In this document: positions 22,701-33,927 of the stretch, one piece after another
How positions within the stretch are numbered: the stretch's first letter is position 1
How the letters are laid out: every line of letters begins with the position of its first letter
Source of the DNA: Hysterium pulicare CBS 123377
Lineage: Eukaryota > Ascomycota > Dothideomycetes > Hysteriales > Hysteriaceae
DNA length: 50,624 nt
Reading direction: 5' to 3'
NCBI GenBank assembly: GCA_000467715.1
Contig: AJFK01000201.1
Coordinates: 1 to 50,624, forward strand
Notes under the pieces: model-generated
The model's database searches: none
The model's input: the letters and a program-made list of their open reading frames with translations, nothing else
What the model was told of the DNA's origin: nothing
Program-made: the position numbers and the translations under genes

Positions 22701-25700
22701 AAGTCATGCACCGCCGGATAAAGTCGAAACGCGTCGAGGAAAAACGCGGTGTACAGAGCACGAGCTTCTAACGAGCTTGGTGGGCCTCGCCGAGTGCACC
22801 GGAGTACGACTTCATGCAAGACGAAGCTAGGGTGTTCTGTACAAATCCACAAGCGTGGTTAACTATCTCCACTTCCTCCGCCGTCAAACTTTTGGCCGGC
22901 AAAATTTCTTAGGGGTTTGGCGCTTGTTCCAACTAGTGAAGTGACATAGTGATCTAACGGCGCGCCATGGGGGTCAAAACTGCCATGGAGCGGCTCAAAT
23001 AAACACCACGGCGATACGATGTTGATCAAACCATATCAGCAGCAGGTCAGCGTTTATGTATAAGAGTGTTATCAAGCAATCCCACTCGACAAACCTTTTG
23101 CAATTTGCAATTAAACCTCCATTGTCGCTGCAGCCACTGGTCCGGTCTTATCTGGGCAACACGAATCCTCAGCTACACCGAGCTGAACCAGAGCAAGGAA
23201 AGCACAGCCGAGCTCTAGATTAATGCAAAACCAGAGTCCGTCTTCCATCCAGCATACTCGCAACTCGCATTTGCAACTGATCAATCACCCCCATGATTGA
23301 CTTGCAAATTATCTATTGGCGGACTTTCAGCGCCACGATGAAGTCATGATAGCTTGCTTGCAGCCGACAGTTTAGGTCATCTGTTCTTAGGAATCTTCTT
23401 AACTGACATGTTTGCTGACTTCCAAGGTCCACAGACAACGAGGACAGAAACGCGCCCAGGACAAGTCAACGCTTCATCTATTTTTCTCGTCGTGTCCGTC
23501 CCGCGACCACTCCGTATCCCATCACGAACTGTTGAGGCCGCATACACCACCGTGCGTCTTTGCGGCGAGAGTTGGACTTCGTCTGTCGTCGAATCGCAAC
23601 CTTTGACGAAACGATCCCCACGCGAAAGCTGATCGCATATCGATTCGTCAAACTTGCGCAGAGGCCATGGTTCGCCAATGCCAATCTTTGCGGGGAAGGC
23701 TGAGGCCAGTGACAACCGTATTTCTGACCCGTATAATAATAACAAGTCTCAACAACGATAGCTTCGAACAATGACTCCTCGTTCCTGTCAGCCCTCCTGC
23801 AACTGCTCACGCGGAAGCTGTCAATCCCGCAGCTACGACGGCACGGCCGGCAAGGCCAGCCGAATCCTGCAACATCAAAAGCGCATCTCGAAAACCTGAT
23901 TTAGATCAGCTATCCCCATCACCGTAAGCGCCCCAGCTTTCAACCCGGGAATGGGCTCACTATGGACGACAAGCTTTCTAATTCACAAAGAACCGGAAGC
24001 GTCGGAGTGCCTCTCAATGTTGAAATTCTGAAGCCCGTAACCTTCTGAGGTGGGCGATTTGACTGCCTGTTATAGGCTTCTCCGGGATTTGCTATATTGT
24101 TTGCTAAAGCTTAATTGCTTAGAGCTTGATATTTCCAACACTCAGCCTGCAGATACACAACATTCGTGATTTGAACGTATCAACGTAAGTGATAGGGCGT
24201 GGGTGTAAAGACGTTCCAAGGTCAGAATTGCTTCTTATACAAATTGCTATGTATTGAGGTTACAGCGAGCAGGTCACGCTGGCCTCAGTGCACTCCGCCT
24301 AATTTCCCGGCCTCGATACACAGTAAATTGATCACGCTCCAACATTCACCTTGCATCAAACTCGGAGACTGCCTTCATCAACTAGCAAATTGCGAATCGT
24401 TCCACCAGATGGCAAATGGATGATGTCAGCAAGATGAGATTTTGATCTGGGAAGGAAAAGCATGCCTCCTCCGTATCTCAGCCTTAGCAAGCTTTTGATA
24501 GGTACCTGCAAAGTGCTTTGCACCGTTGATACATACGCCCACTCGCGTTCGCTGCTGACGATAGTGCGGGGAGTTCCCATGTCCAGTGCGACACCGGACT
24601 CAGCTCTCAACGATTATCCCAGCTCTCGCTACCACTGTCACACCGCTCTCTCAACACCATCACGATTATTTATCACATCTCACAACAGAAAATGTCCCAA
24701 TCAAAGTTTTGAAACATACCGAAAGAACATCAGCAGAGATTCTCACCGAGCCCATTCGGGAATGAACTAGCGACTGCGCCGGCTTCGGACCGGCAGCAAC
24801 GTAACAACGCGGATGTAAAATCTGGTCCCACGTATCTGGTTGATGTGCTTAGAATCAAGCCTTCTAAGTCTGTTGAGCCATGGGTGCTTATGCTTAAGAT
24901 TCAAAACTCTGTTTCGCAGTTGCTTGTACCGAATTTCTGGCCTCCCAACAAACAGGCTCAATTCTTTTTTGGTTGTATTTTCAACCTTTAACGCCAACGC
25001 GATCTCATCCTATCTTTCTTCTCCCTCATTGGAAAACTAGACAAACATTGCAACCTTCAGAGCCACGGTACAACTGGGACTAGCATCGTTAATCATGGAA
25101 ATCCAATACCATGTCTCTAAGCTCGCCGGTGGGGATTCTTCGACTTCTAGGTAGTTGACTTAGAACGCTTTGGTTGGAAGTTGGGGATCGAGGTTTCCAC
25201 CTAGTGCATCATTACAGACAATCTACTTTCCAATCAGGCCTCGAATTCGCAGAGTTTCTCACTATCATAAGTGCGGTGCGGTTGTGTTGTATGGACACAT
25301 CCGCAGTTCCTCCTACCACAGTTGCAGATAGAAGTACCATTCATTCTTGCCAATCAAATCTTATTTTACATACACTCCACAAGTGCACAAATCCACTTAT
25401 ATCTCCAATCCCCACTTTTCCCCAGTCTCCACCTCCAGAACAACACACTCCGCTCATACGTTGCAATTCAAATCAAATCGAGTAGTCCACCACCCTCTTC
25501 GTACGGAGAACCTCCACCTGCGAACGGCAACCTCCTGATTGCACACCCAACCCAACCATCCTGGCTCATCATACTTATCTCACATTGAAGCAAAGCCACC
25601 CTAATGCACTTTCACTCGGATAGTTCCGAGGCTGCATCCGCTATTGCATACACACGCTCCAACTCCAACGCCCACGCCCACGCTTCAAATCTATCACCAC

Positions 25701-28673
25701 AAACCGCATTATTAATATAAGCTTCACAATTCATCTATCATGCATCATGAGATATAGTGGTACACCCTCGCCTCCCAAACACGCCCCCAAACATGATCCC
25801 AATCAAACCTCTTGCTCGCCCTCCTCCCTCATGCATCATCGGAAAGGCCCGGATCCTCATCTCAGTCGAAGACAGTAAAATCGTTGCAGCAGATCACTAT
25901 CGAGTTGCAGGACCACGATCAATTTTTAGAAAGTTATCTACCCATCTGTGACTACGGACCTTGCTATTATGTATACTCTGCGTTATCTTGCTCGTCAAGT
26001 TTCGGACTTTATACGGAGCGTGTGTGAGAGCTCGTCCCTTGATAAGAAAGGGTCGTCGGTTGTTGATCGTTTACCTACAACATCCCCGCCGACTACATGT
26101 TAAACCATCTCGTTAGTTTGGCTCCGTACTTGGGAGTCTCCGTGGTGATCATCATGTTGAGGATTATCAGTAAGCGACCGAAAATCGGTCTGGCAACGAT
26201 CGTGATGAGTATTGAAATGGCACTCACGGCTCCGAAAGCAGCAAGATTGCATTTGTCTCTAGCAGTAGTGGCACCTGTCAAAAACGTTCAGGTTGCATAC
26301 ATAATAGTCTACGTGTGCTGTCTAAGGCAACCAGCGTCAAATAATGTGTTTACGCCTCACCTCAATCGTTTACAACACGAACATACAGAGGTATCGCAAT
26401 ATGCGCGCCGTACCGTAACTCAATGCTGTGCAACAAAGAACATGCAGACTTGGCGATCAAATGCCCCAAGTGGTTCGGTCGACTACGCCTATCAACCACC
26501 AAGCGAAGAAAAAAGTTAATCAGCAACATAAACACGAATACCCCGAGACGTTGCCGAAAATTGAAGCGGTTCGGGATTTCGACATATTCAAAAAGAACAT
26601 TTCAGATTCTCGGGACCCAAGCGCTTGTCTAGAAGGAGGAGGCCTTAGGAATGCTCGGAATCTCAGGATCCTCGGCGGCCGGGAGAATACAAACTCTGTC
26701 CTGGATTTAGGGAAGCTAAGGTCCCGTAGTTGCCGCTGGGATGATCGCGGATTGATACGGTACCTTTTTAGTAGCGGCACACACCTTTTTTTTTGTTGGT
26801 GTTGCAGTACCCGGATTGGGATTTTTTCTTTGAATGACCGGGCGCTTGTTCTCGGTTTGCCGCTTTGGGTTTGCGAGCCTGCTCCGTAGTTATGTCCAGG
26901 GCAGGGAGAGGCGAAAGTGCTGATAAATAATGCCTGCAGAGATCAAGCAGATAGTTTGCGTACTCCTTGCATACTCAATCATTTGATACGTCAGCACTGC
27001 AGCGGTGCCGTTATCCGCCTCCCTTCATACATCAGGAATAGAATTACGGTTTAGTGTAGAAAGCAAGAATTCAAACCAGTGGTGTTGTTGTCATGTCGGA
27101 GTTGTGTGAGTGTGGCAACCATAAAAGGCCCTTTTCGATTGGAAATGGGTTTGATTGGGTGCTATCGCCTGCGCATATCTTGTCATACCCTGGTAGATAT
27201 CAAAGCCTACTTGCGACATGGGCGGGGAGATAGAAGCGCATGAGATAACGTGCTACGTGCCATGCATGGAGTCTGGTGTGGGCCCATTGAGGCAGAGCGT
27301 TGCTAAACAGCAAATTCCTGCATAGTAAGAAAAGTAGAATCTGCATCGTTTCGCATTTGACCAATAGACCAATAATCTTGCTGTAGATGCTAGAGATGTA
27401 GAGAACCTCCACCGGTCAAGAACTGGAGATACCTCGGAGAACCTTCCTGCTTTGTTTAACTAAGTCTTGTCGGAGTGGAGACGAGTCTGGAGAAAGTGGA
27501 GTATCAGTCGAATTATTCTGGAGAAAGGGTCTCATGAGGGGAGAGGCTGCAGGACCAAATGCACTCCCTACGCGCCATGGCTGCAATCATGATCCACAGT
27601 GGGTCTATGAGACCCTTAAAATGCTCGGTTGGATAGCTTTGCAGCGGCTCCTGCTAGGATTGGTGCTTGAGGCAAGACTGTATTCATCAACTCGCACCAC
27701 CGCTTGCGAATATATCTTAAAGAGGGATACCCCTCCGTGTCGGCTTCCCTTAACCGCGATCTTGCGATCCATGGTGAGCGGCCCGCGAGTTCTTGGACCC
27801 TGGAGGAGATGCAGCGTGGCGTTCGTCCGCAAACAACGGTCAACTTGGCTTACGAAGGGTGTTGGTGAGGAACTCGCATGATCGGCGACTTTCGTTACGG
27901 AACAGAGGAAAACGCCATGTAAGCTTGAGCTGGCAGAACCACCAAGCCTCTTGATGGTCCCGTCGCAGGGTCCTCGAGTGAGTCTGGGCATGGAGGGGCA
28001 ATGAGGGGCTCCGGGTCTGAACCACACCATCAAAGAGAAGATGCATCAGCTCGTCCGACGTCGACCACATTGTGACGGAGCGTAAGGTCGAGAGGCAGAA
28101 TGAGAGCTTCTGGTTTCTGGGGTCGTATCTAGAACGTTTGTTGGGAGCGATTGGCGTGTACTGAACCGTGTATAGCACGTTTGGAAGGGTTGGGTGGATT
28201 CTTGGAGGTACTTGTAGGTACATGCACATACCTAGGGCATCTGCCGCTCCGAGACCCTTTCCCCGGACTATGCTAACAAGTATGGCAGTAGCGGAGCCTG
28301 TTAGTTCTGGCACTAGTTCGTCCAAGGTGCGATTCTAGACGTTCTGTGGAGGTCTCAGGCTGCGCTTGTAGTCTAGCCATGAGAATTCCCGAAGCGTGAA
28401 AAGCATACCGAAGCACAGCAGCCGGGCGGAAGAGTTTTGCGGGAAGTTTGAAGGCGCTGACTAACCAGATGACTAACTCAGCATTTGATTGGCTCAGATC
28501 CACGATCCCGAGTGCACGGATCCTATGATGTCTTTCGACATGGAGAGCTTCAAGGCTCTATTCAAACTTCAACACAGCACCATTGTGCATCCGCTTGTAA
28601 GTCAACTTGTTACTGCTCGCAATGCCATGCAAAGCCTGATATCCAGCATGAAGTTTGTCACCACATTTCCTAC
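19792..28673. other. Long gene-poor interval (about 8.9 kb)
   Basis: No ORF here has a recognisable domain, and none combines into a convincing spliced gene. The left part is the promoter and leader of gac1, and the right end the promoter of the BolA gene. ORFs at 22631-22852, 24767-24997, 25757-26027, 26428-26889 and 27840-28325 were read and not recognised. Base composition is ordinary, so it is not a RIP-type AT block. Some parts (25400-25800) are C/T-rich as in fungal leaders, so unrecognised multi-exon or non-coding genes cannot be excluded. Confidence 0.45.
22511..22542. repeat. Perfect 16-bp tandem duplication
   Basis: TTTTCATAAGATCACC occurs twice in direct succession. It is too small to interpret. 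Confidence 0.9.
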
Positions 28674-29248
28674 ATGGCACCCTCAAGAGCGCTCCCTCGC
28701 TGCGCAGCCTCCTTGAGACTAATTCAAACGACCCGCGTCTTCACAGCTGCAAGTCGCCTACAATGCCATCCAAGTTCTGCCACAGCGAGTCGACCTGTCT
28801 CTTTCACGAATGCATTCTGCCGTGTGTCACGTTTCCCCACGGCTCACACGAGGATGTACTCCCAAGCCACCGGCTCTCCCGAACCACCAGATTACCTATC
28901 TGAAGGCGAACTGCATGTTTTCAATAAAATTAAGGCCGAGTTGGATCCCATCAGTTTGGAGGTATGTGGACCATTATCGCATGCTGAACAATATGATGCA
29001 CGAACCACACATCAAAATGCGGATCTTGTGTTCGTCTTGTATCGTAGCTGGCGCAAAGCTAATGCGAGTTTCTTCCGCAGGTTCAGGATATCAGCGGCGG
29101 CTGCGGATCGATGTATGCATTGGATATAGAGTCTGCGAAGTTCAAGGGGTTGCCGGTCATCAAACAACATAAGCTTGTAAATAAGATTCTGGCGGAGGAA
29201 ATCAAGAATTGGCATGGTGTACAATTAAAGACAAGAGCTGCTGCATGA
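28674..29248 (+). CDS. Mitochondrial BolA-family protein (Bol3/Aim1-like)
   Basis: Exons 28674-28961 and 29081-29248 around a 119-bp intron (GTATGT..GCAG) give 151 residues. BolA proteins of this class work late in mitochondrial iron-sulfur cluster delivery together with a monothiol glutaredoxin or Nfu1. The N-terminal 70 residues are rich in Arg, Ser and Ala and lack acidic residues at first, as in a matrix targeting sequence. The BolA fold follows: LSEGELHVFNKIKAELDPISLE, VQDISGGCGSMYALDIESAKFKGLPVIKQHKLVNKIL and EIKNWHGVQLKT. The Cys in GGCGSMY and the His in IKQHK match the usual cluster-ligand positions of the family. I chose the ATG at 28674 because it starts the presequence; longer frames upstream have no family similarity. 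Confidence 0.9.
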
Positions 29249-29865
29249 TTATTGCATAATCTCCCTATTGGTGACTTACTGGTATACGGAAGGCGTTCAT
29301 CTAACCATATTCAACTGCAGTCTTCTGGCTACCAGGACCATGAAGACCGTTCAAGAAACGCTTTTCGACCTCTTGCGTCATTTCTAAACACAATATCGAG
29401 ATGCTTGTTTGGCCTGCTCTTCCCTTTTGAGTCACATATTTGCGGGAATGCGGGAGACTCCGGACAGATAGGACAAGACAGAAAAACTTAGCTCGAATTA
29501 TTACCTTCCCAATCTCAGAGTTAAGAAGCCTGAAGATGCAACAAAAGGGTGAAGTTGAGCTTCCGTGGATGACCCAGGAAACGGACTCTGATCTATATGC
29601 ACCCGAAATACTGCTGAGTGAAATAAACAATTCTTACAGTCACCGTCAAACTTCCATTCACCGTCGTAAGTTACGGCTTTCACCATATCAGCGAGTGAAC
29701 CACATTCCCCGCATCCGCTGTAATGAACGTGTGTGTTGTTCTCCTTGAAAAGCCACCGAAACCCTACAAACACTTGAGGTTCTCTTACCGCACAACGACC
29801 TTCCGACATAACAATCAGGACTTTCGCAATCTCTCAGCGCCAAACGATTTGAAGCGGCGTCGAAC
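29249..29865. other. Intergenic, no recognisable gene
   Basis: About 0.6 kb between the BolA gene and the second RING gene. Only short unrecognised ORFs occur, and it probably contains the RING gene promoter. Confidence 0.45.
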
Positions 29866-30387
29866 ATGTCACAGCCACAACGAAAGAGAATTAAGAAGAT
29901 AACTCCAACTGGTATTGCCAAAATCTTCGTAGATTCCTTGGCCGAAGTCGACATTTCAACGCTCACCGTAGATGAGCTTCGGTGTCCCTTTTGCTGGGCT
30001 AATTTTGGCGAAATCGACACCGACTGTGGAACCGTACCGTCTGTAGAACATGTTCCGGTCCGAACACCCTGTGGTCACCGATATGGGAAACAATGCTTGA
30101 TCGAAAGCATCGTCAAAACGAAGCCAGAATGTCCTCTTTGTAGAGGAAAGCTCAAGCAACTCGACCCGAAGTCTGAAGATGCGAAAGTGGCCGCACACCG
30201 ATTATTCTATAATGGCCTTACCACCCAGAACATTCGAGATATGGATCTGACCTCCTGGAGCAGAGACCCGGAGTACAAATTCGGAATGGCGATCTTTCCG
30301 GGCGTCATGATAGATGCTCTGCCCGGCATTTTCGAAACCGAACTCAGGGACATGCCCGCAAAATGGCGAAATATTGTCCAGCCGTGA
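29866..30387 (+). CDS. RING-type zinc-finger protein (copy 2 of the paralogous pair)
   Basis: The uninterrupted ORF has 173 residues. RING-like ligands are C40, C43, C69, H71, C77, C89 and C92 (RCPFCWANFG, TPCGHRYGKQC, ECPLC), with Gly (G74) at the fifth-ligand place as in copy 1 at 9185-9787. The block FVDSLAEVDISTLTVDELRCPFCWANFGEIDTD lines up with copy 1. The region after the RING is longer and has no low-complexity tail. The ORF stops with TGA at 30385-30387, but the same frame reopens at once and runs to 30966. The true product may therefore be a longer protein cut by a nonsense mutation or by an intron with a poor donor. As a RING protein it may act as a ubiquitin ligase; no partner can be named. 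Confidence 0.75.
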   Translation: MSQPQRKRIKKITPTGIAKIFVDSLAEVDISTLTVDELRCPFCWANFGEIDTDCGTVPSVEHVPVRTPCGHRYGKQCLIESIVKTKPECPLCRGKLKQLDPKSEDAKVAAHRLFYNGLTTQNIRDMDLTSWSRDPEYKFGMAIFPGVMIDALPGIFETELRDMPAKWRNIVQP

Positions 30388-30408
30388 ACTAACGAATCTA
30401 TCAAAGCG

Positions 30409-30966
30409 ATGGCCATGGCGCTTCAGAAACTCGCATTCTGTGAACGAAAGGATCCTGACCGCCTCTGTTCCGACCTCCAAGCCCATGCTAAAGATAATCT
30501 GTGGTCGATTCTCTGCAATAAAGCGTACGAGCTTGAACTGAGTAGCACGGTCGAAGATGTACTATCGTTCCTCATTAAAGATTTTGGACTCCGACAGAGG
30601 TTCACGACTACACTTAGTCAGTTAACCGAGATGGAAGAAAAGTCCGAAAACAAGTTCTTTCAATTTTCTGGATGGGTCGAGGTCGAAAAAAGTCGACGGT
30701 GGAAGATGAGGACATTGTATATCTTGGACTGTAAAATGGCGAAGGTAAAGGGCTTGCGCAGTGATTGGGATCAATTGGGAGATCTCGTTTTTCCTCCTGG
30801 GTATACGTGGGACGTTGAAGAAGGTTTCGAGGGGGATGATGAGCCCAGATCAGAACCTGCGGAGGATTACTATATGGAAGATGAGCCCGAGCTTGACGAT
30901 TGGTCTAATGTGGACAACGATTTCGATGTGCCTGCTGAAGGTGTAGGAGAGTTGGAGGCAGGATGA
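30409..30966 (+). CDS. ORF continuing in frame behind the RING gene; hypothetical
   Basis: This 185-codon ORF has the same frame as the RING ORF, and only the TGA and seven codons separate them. The sequence around the break reads smoothly (AKWRNIVQP, stop, TNESIKAMAMALQKL). It therefore looks more like the second half of one protein than an independent gene. It has no recognised domain: a helical part (LCSDLQAHAKDNLWSILCNKAYELE), a middle with SGWVEVEKSRRWKMRTLYILD, and a very acidic C-terminus (about residues 140-180). A CTAAC box (30388-30392) and an AAG (30403-30405) after the stop could be the end of an intron, but the only upstream donors are weak (GTCATG at 30304, GTCCAG at 30375). If translated alone it would start at 30409. 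Confidence 0.5.
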   Translation: MAMALQKLAFCERKDPDRLCSDLQAHAKDNLWSILCNKAYELELSSTVEDVLSFLIKDFGLRQRFTTTLSQLTEMEEKSENKFFQFSGWVEVEKSRRWKMRTLYILDCKMAKVKGLRSDWDQLGDLVFPPGYTWDVEEGFEGDDEPRSEPAEDYYMEDEPELDDWSNVDNDFDVPAEGVGELEAG

Positions 30967-31748
30967 CCAAGATTTACCACATTCTCCCAGGGGATATCGG
31001 TTCTATTTTGACCATCCTCTTCCGATACCAAGGCCTTGTTCTGGGCATTGAATGGTAATAGTGAGCGGTTGATCGTGGTATAGCTACCGTACACGTTCAT
31101 CATGATTAGCGAGCAGATAGAGGAACGAATCTGTTTTGGTCCGCTTCTGAATTCAACCTGAGCGTGCGCTTCACGGCACTGTCATGAATTTCAGGCCACC
31201 TAGATGAGATCTTTTCGGATCGCATGATAAGTAATGCCTAGCATTGCTATGTATGTATATCCTCAGTGTCACGATCGCGCTCATCCACTAAGGTTTTTGC
31301 ACAGGTGTGAGTGTTTGCGACAAGTTATGATTGGTATCCTATTACTCACTTTCTCGTGATGATGTGATGTCTGTGGGTAAGTATTCCCATGTGTTTGTCT
31401 GCACGCTTGACCGACAGGATGCGTGTGACCTTGGGACTCGAGCAAACAACTAGGATCAAGAGATGGGGTACAGTACTGTACAAACACACATCTAACTCAC
31501 CTCCTCATTTCCAGGTTCTGATTTTTGCTTTTTCGCTATTTTCCATTGATTTGTTCCGTTTTCGTTTTTGCTTCTCTTGATGCTTACATTTGCGAGTTGC
31601 CGACAATCTATTCATTCTTTGCTCAACTATCCATCTACAATCTGCGAATTAGCAAAGCCAATACAAACCCAACCCAGTACCCACAAACCCTTTCCCCGTC
31701 TCCGAATATCATAAACACACTCCTCCTCCCAAATCAAACCCAAAAGCA
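30967..31748. other. Intergenic; promoter and leader of the next gene
   Basis: The right half from about 31490 is rich in C/T and A with few G, as in long fungal 5' leaders, and leads directly to the ATG at 31749. No other gene is visible. Confidence 0.5.
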
Positions 31749-33452
31749 ATGGGCGTAGCCTGCTCATCCCAACCCCCCGCCCCTCTCATTGCCGTGAACA
31801 CTCCCCGATCCAAAATCCTCATCCCCGCAGACCAACTCTCCATACGCACTGACCGCCGTCACGGCTATCGCTCTCGCTCTCCTAGCCCTCCGCCTTACAA
31901 AGATCATATCCGAACGCCATATTACACACCCATGTCCTCACCGATATCTCCAATGGGGGGCAGACAGTATGATGCGCCGAGATACGATGCGGGAAGATAT
32001 AATGCTCCAAGATACGATGCAGGGGCGTACGATGGTGGAGTTGATCCGAGACTTGCGAGTCGGACGAACTTGGGGGGCGTTGGTGCTGGGATGGGGGGGA
32101 ATGGAGGACCAGGTGCGGGATATGCATACGATCCGAGAGTCAGACCCACGTATGGAGGTGGCATGCCGGGTGGGTACGTCCGACCTACTATGGATCGAAC
32201 GGTGAATTTTGATCCAGCGCCTATCCCTGGAGTAGGAGCGTTTCCGAATATGGGGACAGGGAGTCCTCTTCATGCTACTCAGACGTCGAATCTGAGATCT
32301 CCAAGGATGGGAATGGGAGCGGGTATGGCTATGGGTATGGGGGCAGCGCCGCCAACATACAACGTACCACAGGAGAAGGGTTACGAATATTTCCCGGGCG
32401 ATCCGTACCTTGACGCTTGCGCTTGTAAGACTGAGTGTGGGTGTCGCACTGGGCACAAGGTTACGTATCGGCAGAGAAGAGAGGATGGGACGACGGCGGG
32501 AGGGACGATAAGGTATAATGTTACGGATGAACTTGGTAAGGATTGTGGACATGGATGTAGTCGACGCGGAAGGGGTGGAAGGCGTGGCAGAGAACCCAGT
32601 CCCGAGGATGAGTGTCGAGAGGCGAAAGAGGAAGTCCACGGCATAAAATACAACTTAGCAGGCATGCAAGCAGGGATGGATCGATTGGCAAAGGAGATGA
32701 AGAAGATGAATAGGAACGTAGATCCCGGAATGGCAGGCCAAAGTCCTGCAAGGCCACAACATTTCGGAGTGCCGTACGGAGGCATGCAGCAATTTCCTCC
32801 ACCTGGCTACGAGATGGGCGCGTACGGGGAAAATGGTCTCGATGAGATGGGTGGATTTGGTAGAGGGGTGCGCGCTCCGCCCCAAAGAGGAGGGATGTTT
32901 TCGGGGCGAATGGGCTCCCGGCTAATCGGTCATCCGCCAATGTATGGACATGAACCTGATGAGGATGAGATGAGAGCTATGCCCGGGAGGCAGTTCGCTG
33001 AGCCGGGCTATATGGGCCAAAAAATGGAGGACCGACGGAGAGGAAGACGCGGTAGAGGCCGCTCCCGACCTTTGTTTGATAGGGAAGATATGATGTCCGG
33101 CGCTTTGAATGGAGCACCACCGGGAGCTCGAGTCAGCCCATACGGTCCAGATGCAGAAGACGAAGCGGCAGGCTGGGAGGACGCAGGTACTTATCCGCCT
33201 TCCTATTTCCCCCCAAGTCATAACTAACAATCTTCTCCAGCAGACGCTACTCCCGACGAGTCCGACATATTCCCCAGAGATCGCTCGAGACCACAACGTG
33301 AAAGTCCCCCTAGCGGTGGTCGTGGAAGAGGCAACAAGGGCCGGAAGCAAGGAAGACCAAAAATGCAACAGCAGTACAGCTCGTTGAGTCAGAGGGGGCA
33401 AGGACAGGTGGGGACTCGGCAGGCGTATGCGGAAGAAGCACTGGAAGAATAA
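31749..33452 (+). CDS. Low-complexity protein with N-terminal lipid-anchor signal
   Basis: Exons 31749-33186 and 33241-33452 (54-bp intron with CATAACTAAC) encode 549 residues. The N-terminus MGVACSSQ fits an N-myristoylation signal (Gly2, Ser6) with Cys5 open to palmitoylation, so membrane anchoring is likely. Next come Ser/Pro-rich sequence, YDAPRYDAGRYNAPRYDAG repeats (about 75-95) and Gly/Met-rich low complexity to about 210. A Cys cluster CACKTECGCR lies at about 224-233, followed by DCGHGCSRRGRGGRRGR. A short helical segment and a long Gly/Arg/Met-rich disordered C-terminus complete it. The acceptor is a tandem CAGCAG, so two products differing by one residue are possible. No catalytic domain is recognised. 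It may be a disordered membrane-associated scaffold; this is inference. Confidence 0.8.
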
Positions 33453-33927
33453 AGGTGGCCGGTTGAGATGGTTGAAATAGGATAAAGAGAGCATACATAC
33501 CATATCGGCGTTTTGTAGACTGAGCGGGAGGCTTTTTGTATCAGTCTATTAGTGTTTTCAATGCGTACTTGCAGAATGTCCGGATATCCTGGACTATTGG
33601 AATAGTTTGTCCGTTGATTGAGTACTGGAACGCAACTCTGTTCCAAATAGCATCTAAAAATACAAGTGTGATAAGATGTCGATGCATCCCATGTCCTTCA
33701 GGAACGCCACGCAATGTAAGACCGACGTGAAAGCGAAGCAGAACTCCGCCGGTAGATAAGAAGCTGTGTTGGCGAAGAGATAAAACGCCTCGACATCCAC
33801 CCCGACATGCATGACCCGTGAGATGCGGAAGCAAAAGGAGATAGATACCTCATCAGTAAATCTCCATAACAGTACTCTGAAATACTCATCCCCTAAACTC
33901 CGAAGATATGGCATCTCCCATAACTCA
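33453..33927. other. Convergent 3' intergenic region
   Basis: The 3' flank between the plus-strand lipid-anchored protein and minus-strand Set9. Short ORFs on both strands are unrecognised. Confidence 0.5.

Noticed and set aside
22631-22852. A minus-strand ORF with protein-like sequence (ALYTAFFLDAFRLYPAVHDLW).
   Set aside because: It stays open for only 73 codons, with no flanking exons I could join and no recognised family.
26700-26780. A 5S-rRNA-like stretch (GGAAGCTAAGG, CTGGGATGAT, T-run).
   Set aside because: The spacing between the boxes is about ten bases too short and the 5' half of 5S rRNA is not found; probably chance.
27840-28325. A 161-codon minus-strand ORF in the gene-poor interval.
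   Set aside because: No domain, repeat or splice pattern supports it; composition does not look coding.
30385-30390. Programmed stop readthrough at the RING-gene TGA.
   Set aside because: The base context (TGA followed by ACT) is not the known efficient TGA-CTA motif, so readthrough is not favoured, though not excluded.
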